A DNA stretch of 64,000 nt from Photorhabdus sp. CRCIA-P01 (lineage in GTDB: Bacteria; Pseudomonadota; Gammaproteobacteria; Enterobacterales; Enterobacteriaceae). The notes beneath the pieces are model-generated. The model was given only the letters and a program-made list of their open reading frames with translations. It ran no database searches and had not been told where the DNA came from. A program made the position numbers and the translations under genes. Location of the stretch: assembly GCF_003545805.1 (NCBI RefSeq), contig NZ_NMQR01000004.1, forward strand, positions 124,001-188,000. Direction: 5' to 3'. Each line of letters starts with the position of its first letter. Position 1 is the first letter of the stretch. This document shows positions 18,312 through 26,036 of the stretch, one piece after another.

Positions 18312-19034
18312 ATGTGCACACTTTTTATCGCGGATTTACATCTCAGCGAACATGAACCGGCAATCACTGCCGGTTTTCTGCGTTTCTTGCGTGAGGATGC
18401 TATTCAGGCAGATAGCCTCTATATTCTCGGCGATCTGTTCGATTACTGGATTGGCGATGATGACAACAACCCTCTCCACCGTGAAATCGCTAATGCATTA
18501 AAAACCGTGCAACAACAAGGTGTTACCTGTTATTTTATTCATGGTAACCGTGACTTTCTGCTCGGCTCGCGCTTTGCTAAAGAGAGTGGCATCATATTTC
18601 TTCCACAGGAAAAAGTACTGGAACTGTACGGTAAGCGAGTGCTTATTCTGCACGGCGATACCTTGTGTACTGATGACGAAGGTTATCAACGATATCGTAA
18701 GCGGGTTCATACCCCGTGGATCCAACGTCTGTTTCTATTATTACCTCTGTCTATCCGTCAAAAAATTGCCGTCAAAATGCGAGCAAACAGCCAATCGGTC
18801 AACAGCAGAAAATCCGAAGCCATTATGGATGTAAACCAGCAAGCTATTATTGACACTTTTAAGCGGCATCAAGCTGACTGGATGATTCATGGACACACCC
18901 ACCGCCCTTTTGTACATGAAGTTCCTCTGCATGATAAAACCGTTTACCGTGGTGTACTTGGTGCATGGCATCATCAGGGATCAATGTTCAAAATAACGGA
19001 TAAATCAATCGATCTCATCTCTTTCCCATTCTGA
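18312..19034 (+). CDS. lpxH: UDP-2,3-diacylglucosamine hydrolase
   Basis: 240 residues from ATG 18312; a longer frame from 18198 overlaps ppiB and is rejected. Calcineurin-like metallophosphoesterase with the metal ligands in [26 protein letters not shown] and HGHTHRP. It cleaves UDP-2,3-diacylglucosamine to lipid X in lipid A biosynthesis, at the inner membrane surface. It begins 10 bases after ppiB. Confidence 0.97.
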   Translation: MCTLFIADLHLSEHEPAITAGFLRFLREDAIQADSLYILGDLFDYWIGDDDNNPLHREIANALKTVQQQGVTCYFIHGNRDFLLGSRFAKESGIIFLPQEKVLELYGKRVLILHGDTLCTDDEGYQRYRKRVHTPWIQRLFLLLPLSIRQKIAVKMRANSQSVNSRKSEAIMDVNQQAIIDTFKRHQADWMIHGHTHRPFVHEVPLHDKTVYRGVLGAWHHQGSMFKITDKSIDLISFPF

Positions 19035-19083
19035 TTAACCAGGAACACCCACATCCGGGTATCACTAATGAAAGTATAAAGTA

Positions 19084-19099
19084 ACGCAATCGTTTTCCT
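19084..19099 (+). promoter_or_regulatory. PurR operator upstream of purEK
   Basis: ACGCAATCGTTTTCCT matches the PurR consensus ACGCAAACGTTTTCNT at nearly every position and lies about 85 bases before purE, as in E. coli. Expect repression by PurR with hypoxanthine or guanine. Confidence 0.9.
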
Positions 19100-19182
19100 T
19101 AGCTTGTGAGCATGATATGATCCGCGGCCTTAAAGCGTTATTTTCATTCTGGTGGACGTTAAAGCACAGGAGCATTTGATTT

Positions 19183-19713
19183 ATGACTGCCCAACCTGAT
19201 TTAGCAGGAACAACTCAACACAATGCCAAAATCGCCATTGTCATGGGTTCTAAAAGCGATTGGACGACTATGCAGCACGCGGCTGATATTCTCATTTCTC
19301 TTAATGTACCTTTTCATGTTGAAATTGTTTCTGCTCACCGTACACCCGATAAACTATTCAGTTTTGCCCACCAAGCTGAACAAAATGGTTTTGATGTCAT
19401 TATCGCTGGCGCCGGTGGCGCCGCTCATTTACCTGGCATGCTGGCTGCTAAAACGCTGGTGCCGGTTCTCGGCGTACCGGTACAAAGCGCTGCGCTGAAT
19501 GGGGTAGACAGTCTCTACTCTATCGTACAGATGCCAAAAGGGATTCCTGTCGGCACGCTTGCGATTGGGAAAGCCGGCGCGGCAAACGCAGCTCTATTGG
19601 CCGCACAAATTCTGGCTCGTCATGATAAAGATTTACTGAAACGCCTCAGCCATTGGCGTGAAACACAAACTCAGGATGTACTCGATAATCCCGATCCACG
19701 GGAGGAAGCATGA
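19183..19713 (+). CDS. purE: N5-CAIR mutase
   Basis: 176 residues. [11 protein letters not shown] at the N-terminus, the active-site His in SAHRTPD, and [13 protein letters not shown] are the class I PurE signatures. Converts N5-carboxyaminoimidazole ribonucleotide to CAIR in purine synthesis. The stop overlaps purK by 4 bases. Confidence 0.98.
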   Translation: MTAQPDLAGTTQHNAKIAIVMGSKSDWTTMQHAADILISLNVPFHVEIVSAHRTPDKLFSFAHQAEQNGFDVIIAGAGGAAHLPGMLAAKTLVPVLGVPVQSAALNGVDSLYSIVQMPKGIPVGTLAIGKAGAANAALLAAQILARHDKDLLKRLSHWRETQTQDVLDNPDPREEA

Positions 19714-20798
19714 AGCCAGTTTGTGTATTGGGAAATGGTCAACTCGGTCGCATGTTACGTCAAGCTGGTGAACCTTTAGGTATCACGGTTTATCCTGTTG
19801 GTCTGGATGCAGAACCGGAAGCGGTTCCTTATCAGAATAGTGTTATTACCGCTGAAATTGAGCGCTGGCCAGAAACGGCCCTTACCCAGGAACTAGCCCA
19901 CCATAAGGCTTTCGCTAATCGAGATATCTTTCCCCGTCTGGCCGATCGTCTGCCACAAAAGCAGTTAATGGATAGCCTTGGGTTAGCAACCGCTCCGTGG
20001 CAATTATTGTCTGATACCAACCAATGGCCACAATTATTCTCTGAGCTCGGTAATTTTGTTATCGTTAAACGCCGCATTGGTGGTTATGATGGCCGAGGAC
20101 AATGGCGCATTCGTCCTGGAGATGAAACAGAATTACCCGCCGATATTTATGGTGAATGTATTGCTGAGCAAGCAATTCCTTTTTCTGGCGAAGTTTCATT
20201 GATAGGTGCCCGCAATAAGAATGGCGATTGTGTGTTCTACCCATTAGCGCACAATTTGCATCAAGATGGCATTCTCCGTGCCAGTGTTGTCTTTCCTCTG
20301 GAAAATTACCCTTTACGACTACAACATTACCATTTACAACAACAGGCCGAGAATATGTTGTCAGCTATTATGCACGAGTTGAAATATGTCGGCGTGATGG
20401 CCATGGAATGTTTTATTGTCGATGATAATTTACTGATCAACGAACTCGCACCGCGCGTTCACAACAGTGGTCATTGGACTCAAAACGGCGCATCTATCAG
20501 CCAGTTTGAATTACATCTCCGTGCTATTCTGGATTTGCCCATGCCTCGGCCAGAAGTCACCAAGCCGTCAGTGATGATCAATTTGATTGGTACAGATATC
20601 AATACACAATGGCTTAGTTTGCCCTTGGTACATTTACATTGGTATGAGAAAGAAGTCCGCCCCGCACGTAAAGTGGGTCACCTTAATCTTTCTCACTTTG
20701 ATAAAAATGAATTAAAAAATACATTGCAGAAACTTATCCCCATGTTGCCATCTGAATATCAGAGTGGCCTTGAATGGGCGCAGGAAAAATTAATTTAA
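19710..20798 (+). CDS. purK: N5-CAIR synthetase
   Basis: 362 residues, an ATP-grasp enzyme: [12 protein letters not shown]-terminus, [14 protein letters not shown] (ATP lid), [13 protein letters not shown] and [15 protein letters not shown] (metal site). Makes N5-CAIR from AIR, bicarbonate and ATP. Second gene of the PurR-controlled pair. Confidence 0.98.
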   Translation: MKPVCVLGNGQLGRMLRQAGEPLGITVYPVGLDAEPEAVPYQNSVITAEIERWPETALTQELAHHKAFANRDIFPRLADRLPQKQLMDSLGLATAPWQLLSDTNQWPQLFSELGNFVIVKRRIGGYDGRGQWRIRPGDETELPADIYGECIAEQAIPFSGEVSLIGARNKNGDCVFYPLAHNLHQDGILRASVVFPLENYPLRLQHYHLQQQAENMLSAIMHELKYVGVMAMECFIVDDNLLINELAPRVHNSGHWTQNGASISQFELHLRAILDLPMPRPEVTKPSVMINLIGTDINTQWLSLPLVHLHWYEKEVRPARKVGHLNLSHFDKNELKNTLQKLIPMLPSEYQSGLEWAQEKLI

Positions 20799-20905
20799 CT
20801 AACGTCTGACACTGGCATTATTTGTTTATTAAACTGATCATCCTGATTTGTGTACACAATAGCCCTACAGTAAGGATACAAATAGTAAGAGATAGAGAGG
20901 CACAT

Positions 20906-21142
20906 ATGAATATAGCCACGTTAAGAGCTCGCGTTTCTGGAGATCTGAAAAATGCGGTAGCACAAGCCGCTCAGGATAATAGCTTGGACATGTCTAGCTT
21001 TGTTCGTCTGGTATTAACTAGAGCAACAAAAGAACACCATGTTACTAATGCTACAACGCAAATATCTATCCATGAACTGGAAAGTGGTGGAGGTACAAGT
21101 GTAGATACCATAGATGAATTTTGGGGCAAAATTTTCCAATAA
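20906..21142 (+). CDS. Orphan RelB/DinJ-family antitoxin
   Basis: 78 residues from ATG 20906; an in-frame ATG at 20822 adds 28 residues but has no ribosome-binding site, while AGAGAGG sits before 20906. The N-terminal half is a ribbon-helix-helix domain of the RelB/DinJ kind (RARVSGDLKNAVAQAAQDNS, then LDMSSFVRLVLTRA). The C-terminal half would wrap a RelE/YafQ-type toxin (TIDEFWGKIF). No toxin gene follows: the next 190 bases hold nothing and the next gene is on the other strand. It marks the left edge of the accessory island. Confidence 0.75.
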   Translation: MNIATLRARVSGDLKNAVAQAAQDNSLDMSSFVRLVLTRATKEHHVTNATTQISIHELESGGGTSVDTIDEFWGKIFQ

Positions 21143-21333
21143 AATATGCTCAGAATTCACTATTTTAAGCAAAACTCAGGTTGACTATTTATCATGGCAC
21201 ATATGACCAATGGACATCAAAATAATCAGGCGTTTGTCATTTAATGGCTTGGGATTAATTGTGGAAGCGGAAGTAAAGTGACTTACCGCTTCACACCTCA
21301 ACTCATTTCAGCTCATTTATATTCCTTCAATTA

Positions 21334-21954
21334 TCATATTGTTCTATTAGTATTAATCGATCTAGATATAGTATCTACAATCGTTCTCGTTGTTTGATCT
21401 ATTTCATAATTAAGCAAATCACCAACTTTAATATTACCCAAATTAGTAGCCCTTAACGTTTCTGGAATTAAATTTAATGCTATGGTTTTGTCTTCTTCAT
21501 TTATGCCATTGATTGTTAAGCTACAACCATGCAGCCCAATAAAACCTTTATGAAAAAAGTATCTTATATTATCTCCAGGAATATTAATCACTAATCGATA
21601 AGTTTCACCAGTTTTAATAAAATTAACGACTTCTGCTACACCTTCAATATGTCCATATAAGCTATGACCGCCATTTTCTTTATTCATTTGATGTGATCTT
21701 TCAATATTAACCTCATCCCCTACATTTAAAAACTTTAATGTGGTCACATCAGCCGTAAAATCTGATATATCAAAATAAACGATATCATTTTTAAATTGCG
21801 TGACAGTCAGGCATGTACCATTAATCGCAACACTAGCCCCCACAGGAACATCATCAAAGAAATGGTTATCATTACTGACGGTCAATGTACTAAATCCTTC
21901 TCTTTTCTCAAGAGATAATACGTTTTCTTTTCCTTGCACAATTCCAGTATACAT
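21334..21954 (-). CDS. Riboflavin-synthase-like protein with a degenerate N-terminal barrel
   Basis: 206 residues from ATG 21954, where the conserved MxTGIVQG start falls; a GTG at 21960 overlaps the upstream stop. Two lumazine-binding barrels are present. Residues matching the E. coli catalytic set are kept: Ser41, Cys48 (NGTCLTVT), His102 (YGHIEG), Ser145/Thr147 (CSLTI) and Asp186. The signature ETLRxTNLG is intact in the second barrel (PETLRATNLG, 164-173) but replaced by SDFTADVTTL in the first, as in the non-enzymatic lumazine and yellow fluorescent proteins. Residue 2 is Tyr where E. coli has Phe. Last gene of the operon. It could be a true synthase, a ligand carrier, or an enzyme for a different lumazine. 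Confidence 0.85.
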   Translation of the reverse strand: MYTGIVQGKENVLSLEKREGFSTLTVSNDNHFFDDVPVGASVAINGTCLTVTQFKNDIVYFDISDFTADVTTLKFLNVGDEVNIERSHQMNKENGGHSLYGHIEGVAEVVNFIKTGETYRLVINIPGDNIRYFFHKGFIGLHGCSLTINGINEEDKTIALNLIPETLRATNLGNIKVGDLLNYEIDQTTRTIVDTISRSINTNRTI

Positions 21955-21956
21955 AA

Positions 21957-22742
21957 TCACTCCTTTTTCTTAAGCAGAAATAACCCTGTTGAATAAGAAA
22001 CCTTATGTTCTCCAGAAATGTATTTTTGATAAAGAGAATCATAAAATTCGTTAATGGCATTTTCTTGATCTCCTTTATCAAATTGCTGATATACAACAGA
22101 TCCACTCCCCAAATGCCAATCTCTAAAATCCTCATAAGTTGAAAAGTTAACAGACTCTTCAATCCTATGGCTTTTGATTATATCAAATCCTTTTGTAGAA
22201 TTAATAAATTTTTCACTGTTAAACCGATAATCATCGAACACGACCAAAGGTGAAATTGGAGGGTGTTTTTCCCTAATTTTCTGTAATACTTCACCCTGAA
22301 TATCTTTCTCTCCTAATGAAAAATTGAAGTCAAAAGCACACGATAAGAAAAATTTTGCACCTGGGCGTAGAAGGTGCAGTATTTTATTTATAACCTCTTG
22401 CTCATTGGGGATAAACCAATGTAAACAAGCCGCACAAATTACTGAATCATATAACTTTACTTCAGTCTCCTGATAATTTAAAAAATCAGAAACTATAAAA
22501 CTACATTTTTCACTGGAATTTTGTGAACGTGCATAATTAACCATATCTTGTGAAATATCAATCCCAAGATAATTTCTAATATTACTATCTTTTATAAAAT
22601 TTAATGCATTCCCCGTTCCACAACCAACATCCAAAATATCACCTTCTATTTCGGAAAAATTTAGCAACAGTTCTAAACACTTAAATTGTAAATTTTTAGA
22701 TGTACGTTGATATCCTTCAGGTTTAAACCATACATTTTCCAT
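21957..22742 (-). CDS. SAM-dependent class I methyltransferase
   Basis: 261 residues. Motif I is DVGCGTGNAL (about residues 38-47), followed by the acidic post-I segment YLGIDIS and a motif near VICAACLHWFIPNEQE. The fold is that of small-molecule methyltransferases of the UbiE/BioC superfamily. The substrate cannot be read from sequence; in this operon a methylation on a pyrimidine, pteridine or side chain is the simple guess (toxoflavin operons also carry a methyltransferase). Ends in TGA that overlaps the possible GTG of the next gene. AT-rich codon use like its operon partners. Confidence 0.88.
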   Translation of the reverse strand: MENVWFKPEGYQRTSKNLQFKCLELLLNFSEIEGDILDVGCGTGNALNFIKDSNIRNYLGIDISQDMVNYARSQNSSEKCSFIVSDFLNYQETEVKLYDSVICAACLHWFIPNEQEVINKILHLLRPGAKFFLSCAFDFNFSLGEKDIQGEVLQKIREKHPPISPLVVFDDYRFNSEKFINSTKGFDIIKSHRIEESVNFSTYEDFRDWHLGSGSVVYQQFDKGDQENAINEFYDSLYQKYISGEHKVSYSTGLFLLKKKE

Positions 22743-22765
22743 AAGTAACTCCTCGTATATTATTA

Positions 22766-23626
22766 TTAAAGCAACCCGTATTGACCATTTCCAGGCGCTA
22801 AACCAAGCTTTTGACGAACATCAGCAGATTTAGCTGGAGTTATTTCTAATTCATCCGCTAATCTGATTACTCTTTTAATAAGATCTTCATTAGTAGCCAA
22901 AACAGTTCGCTTTCTGTCATACCAAATATTATCTTCTAAACCAATACGGACACCGTATCCTGAAGCAAGTGCTAATGACGTAGTCTGTAACTGGTAATTT
23001 CCTAAACCAGCAAATGAACACGTCACATTATCAGGAATATTTGCCAATAACGCTGATATATTTGAAAAACTATTTTGAGCTCCAAAGATATTACCAAGAA
23101 GTATGTTAGCATATATCTTTTGGGGTATTACTTTCCTTTTCATCAGAAAATAAATACAATTAGCCATTCCAAGATCAAATATTTCCACCTCAGGTGAGAT
23201 AGATTTATTTTTCATTGTTTCAGCTAGAAATTGAATTATCTCTGGAGAATTAACACTTGCTTGATTAATAAAATTCAAGGATGACAATGTTAAACTTCCC
23301 ATATCTGGTTTAATATTACCATCCAGCTCCAAAGGTGAGGCTCTTTGATGATGATCTGTAACATTTCTCCCACTCAAAGAAACACAAATAATAATATCTT
23401 TATTGTGTCTTCTAATACCTGAGATTATTTTTCCATATGCTTCAGCAGATATAATCGGTTTACCTGTGATTTCATCCCTTGCATGAATATGTGCTATCGA
23501 AGCACCATATTCTGATGCCTTCAATACATCTTCAACAATTTCATTTACTGAGATAGGTACATTAGGATTCATTTTCTTTGTTGGAACCATCCCCGTAGGG
23601 GCAAAGTTCAATATGAAATCATTCAT
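22766..23626 (-). CDS. BKACE family enzyme (DUF849, beta-keto acid cleavage)
   Basis: 286 residues of a TIM-barrel family whose founder, 3-keto-5-aminohexanoate cleavage enzyme (Kce), trades acetyl groups between a beta-keto acid and acetyl-CoA. Zinc ligands are visible: His46 and His48 in AHIHARD and Glu231 in RIGLEDN. The family is functionally diverse. Kce itself belongs to lysine fermentation; no other lysine-fermentation gene is here. In this operon it probably makes or consumes a small keto acid or acyl-CoA. It sits between the methyltransferase and ribA-like genes with gaps of 8-24 bases. Confidence 0.9.
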   Translation of the reverse strand: MNDFILNFAPTGMVPTKKMNPNVPISVNEIVEDVLKASEYGASIAHIHARDEITGKPIISAEAYGKIISGIRRHNKDIIICVSLSGRNVTDHHQRASPLELDGNIKPDMGSLTLSSLNFINQASVNSPEIIQFLAETMKNKSISPEVEIFDLGMANCIYFLMKRKVIPQKIYANILLGNIFGAQNSFSNISALLANIPDNVTCSFAGLGNYQLQTTSLALASGYGVRIGLEDNIWYDRKRTVLATNEDLIKRVIRLADELEITPAKSADVRQKLGLAPGNGQYGLL

Positions 23627-23633
23627 TTTCTCC

Positions 23634-24233
23634 TCACTTATAAATATTTATTACGTGAAATTTCTTCTCAATTTTACTTTTCAGATAACTTTCATTTTCT
23701 TTTGTTATATATACTCCAGTAGGAATAACTTGATTTACAGTGATCCCACCAGATAATAAACAATCTACCTTTTCAGGATTATTAGTTATTATGTCAACAA
23801 CATTAATATTTAAGGCTCTAAGTATTAAAACTGCATCGTCAAAGCTCCTTAAATCATCTTTATAACCAAGGAGCTCATTTGCAGTAAACGTATCAATACC
23901 TTTATTTTGTAATTCATAGGCATCTAATTTAGAATACAATCCGATCCCTCTTCCTTCTTGACGTAAATATATAATTAACCCATGACCTCTTTCATCTATC
24001 TTTTTTATAGATTCTTGTAATTGAAAACCGCAATCACATCTATGTGAGCCAAAAACATCACCAGTTAAGCATTCAGAATGTATCCTTATTAAGACTGGAA
24101 CGTTAGTTTTCAATTTACCTATGCTAATTGCAAAATGTTCGTCTTCCAAACCAAAAAATGTAATAAAATTAGTCTCCTTTGATGTATTTTCAATTGGTAT
24201 AAGTACTCTTTTTCTGATTTCTATATTTTTCAT
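23634..24233 (-). CDS. ribA: GTP cyclohydrolase II paralogue
   Basis: 199 residues, close to E. coli RibA (196). Zinc cysteines 55, 66 and 68 are in ECLTGDVFGSHRCDCG, the catalytic segment is LRQEGRGIGL, and DLRSFDDAVLIL and TNNPEKV complete the family pattern. It opens GTP to 2,5-diamino-6-ribosylamino-4(3H)-pyrimidinone 5'-phosphate plus formate, the first committed step of riboflavin and of toxoflavin. All catalytic residues look intact. Its start overlaps the deaminase stop by 4 bases. Probably a specialised copy; a housekeeping ribA is expected elsewhere. Confidence 0.94.
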   Translation of the reverse strand: MKNIEIRKRVLIPIENTSKETNFITFFGLEDEHFAISIGKLKTNVPVLIRIHSECLTGDVFGSHRCDCGFQLQESIKKIDERGHGLIIYLRQEGRGIGLYSKLDAYELQNKGIDTFTANELLGYKDDLRSFDDAVLILRALNINVVDIITNNPEKVDCLLSGGITVNQVIPTGVYITKENESYLKSKIEKKFHVINIYK

Positions 24234-24670
24234 TCTTCACTCCATAAATACTTTTCAATAAAATTTTCTATTTCATCCTTTAATAATCCAACATTTACAT
24301 CAACGCCTTTAGCTCTCAATATACTGATACTTTTCCCATTATTTTTTGAATGTGGATCAATAATACCGACAAAAACTCTTTTGAAATTATGTTCAATTAT
24401 TTTTTCCACACAAGGTGGAGTCTTCCCATAAAAAGAACAAGGTTCCAACGTAATATAAATTTCACATTCATTTAATGGTATTTTTGATATACTCTCTATT
24501 GCAATAATTTCAGCATGTTTGCCTCCATATTTCTGAGTAATCCCCTTTCCTACCACATTATTATTATGTGTTATCACAGCCCCAACAGGTGGATTGGGTA
24601 AACACATAGGTAATGATTTCATTGACTCATACAGAGCCATCCTCATAAAACCCTCATTAATCTCATCCAA
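24230..24670 (-). CDS. RibD-type pyrimidine deaminase domain alone
   Basis: 146 residues: only the N-terminal half of bifunctional RibD (about 365 residues). The zinc site is complete: His52 and Glu54 in KHAEIIA, Cys78 and Cys87 in LEPCSFYGKTPPC. The protein stops right after the deaminase fold, so the reductase that makes the ribityl chain is missing here. Expected product is 5-amino-6-(ribosylamino)uracil 5'-phosphate. The clean domain end and overlap with ribA argue for a functional single-domain enzyme rather than a truncation. Confidence 0.93.
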   Translation of the reverse strand: MDEINEGFMRMALYESMKSLPMCLPNPPVGAVITHNNNVVGKGITQKYGGKHAEIIAIESISKIPLNECEIYITLEPCSFYGKTPPCVEKIIEHNFKRVFVGIIDPHSKNNGKSISILRAKGVDVNVGLLKDEIENFIEKYLWSEE

Positions 24671-26035
24671 TTAATTCACCTTGTTTTTAATAAAAAAAGA
24701 ATTTAAAAAAGGAATTAAAAGTAAAAAAAACATAATTGAAACATATGAGTATAAATAAAAATCTCCATTTACAGTCAACCCATCATTAAATTCAATAACA
24801 GTAAATAATAGCGCAGGGATAGATTGGCCAAGCATAGAATTAAGTTGCATTATAGAACTATTTAATATATTAGCTTGATATAGGATTTCTTTCTTTAATC
24901 CATAAAAAGCAACCGAAGAATAGCCTAGAAATTGAAAAGACCTAGCAATTCCATGTAAAAAACACAATAAATAAACAAGTTGAATATTTTTATATATAAA
25001 ATCAAACCAGAAAAATAATATTGAAATTAATGTCATAAAAGATGAAAATATAAAATACCATCTTATGTTTTTTATATGAACCAAAACATTAGCTGCCACC
25101 GGCTTCGTAATAACATTCCCCAAAAAAATAAATACAATGCAAACCCCACTTTCAAGTGGCGTATAACCAAAAATAGTTATCAATGACAACGTTAAGAAAA
25201 CGGGAAAACAATATATTGCCACTCTGAAAAAACTACCAATAACTATATTCATCCTAAAAAAATCGTTTACCAACAAATCAACATTAAATATTCTATTGTT
25301 CTTTGATTTTACAAGTAAATATACAAAACAAAAGGTAATAATTATTGAAAAAAATGACAACTCTATATATTTATTAGTTATAAAACCAAAAAATGCAAAA
25401 ATAGATAGTACAATACCAAGCCAAGGATAATATGATCTAAAATTAATCTTTTCATTATCTTTAGCTAAATGCTCACCATTCGATAACCATTTAAATGATA
25501 TCATAATAATCGATAAAGAAAGTAACAAAACAAAATAAAATATATATCGCCAACCATAATATTGAGTTATATATCCTCCTATAATAGGAGCAAATACAGG
25601 AGCAAATAGAGCAGGCCATACCAAATATGCCATTACAATAGGTATATCCTCTTTATTCGTTTTACTTAATACTAACGCTCTACCTACAGGTACAACTAAT
25701 GCACTACCAAAACCTTGAATTACCCTGCCAATAGACAATATATATATATTATTACTTATACTACATAAAAAAGATGCAATAAAAAAAATAATCATACCTA
25801 TAATGAATTTTTTTCTTACTTTAATTTTACTAAAAAAATTCATATTCAATGGAGTAAAAACTGCCAAAGAACATACATAAGAAGCTATGGCAATTGTCGT
25901 TATCCCTATTGTTACGTTTAAATCATCAGATATATCTATCAATGATGGAGTAAATATTGTCGCATCCAACACTTCTAAAAAAAATGCTGCGGAAACGATA
26001 AAAATATCAATTCTGTTATTAATATTTTTATTCAT
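24671..26035 (-). CDS. MFS transporter, Bcr/CflA-like drug exporter type
   Basis: 454 residues with about 12 hydrophobic segments. Family marks: FFLEVLDATIFTPSLIDIS in the first helix (drug/H+ antiporter type D(x)T motif), the loop 2-3 motif in degenerate form, and GRVIQGFGSALVVPVGRA plus WPALFAPVFAPIIGGYI (antiporter motif C region), which favour export. Very AT-rich (poly-A/T codons). It is one base from the GGT-like gene and directly abuts the deaminase, so it likely exports the operon's product and may protect the producer. Confidence 0.88.
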   Translation of the reverse strand: MNKNINNRIDIFIVSAAFFLEVLDATIFTPSLIDISDDLNVTIGITTIAIASYVCSLAVFTPLNMNFFSKIKVRKKFIIGMIIFFIASFLCSISNNIYILSIGRVIQGFGSALVVPVGRALVLSKTNKEDIPIVMAYLVWPALFAPVFAPIIGGYITQYYGWRYIFYFVLLLSLSIIMISFKWLSNGEHLAKDNEKINFRSYYPWLGIVLSIFAFFGFITNKYIELSFFSIIITFCFVYLLVKSKNNRIFNVDLLVNDFFRMNIVIGSFFRVAIYCFPVFLTLSLITIFGYTPLESGVCIVFIFLGNVITKPVAANVLVHIKNIRWYFIFSSFMTLISILFFWFDFIYKNIQLVYLLCFLHGIARSFQFLGYSSVAFYGLKKEILYQANILNSSIMQLNSMLGQSIPALLFTVIEFNDGLTVNGDFYLYSYVSIMFFLLLIPFLNSFFIKNKVN

Positions 26036-26036
26036 T

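Noticed and set aside
21334..24670. Reading the rib-like genes as a normal riboflavin operon.
   Set aside because: DHBP synthase, lumazine synthase and the RibD reductase are all absent, and non-riboflavin enzymes are interleaved.
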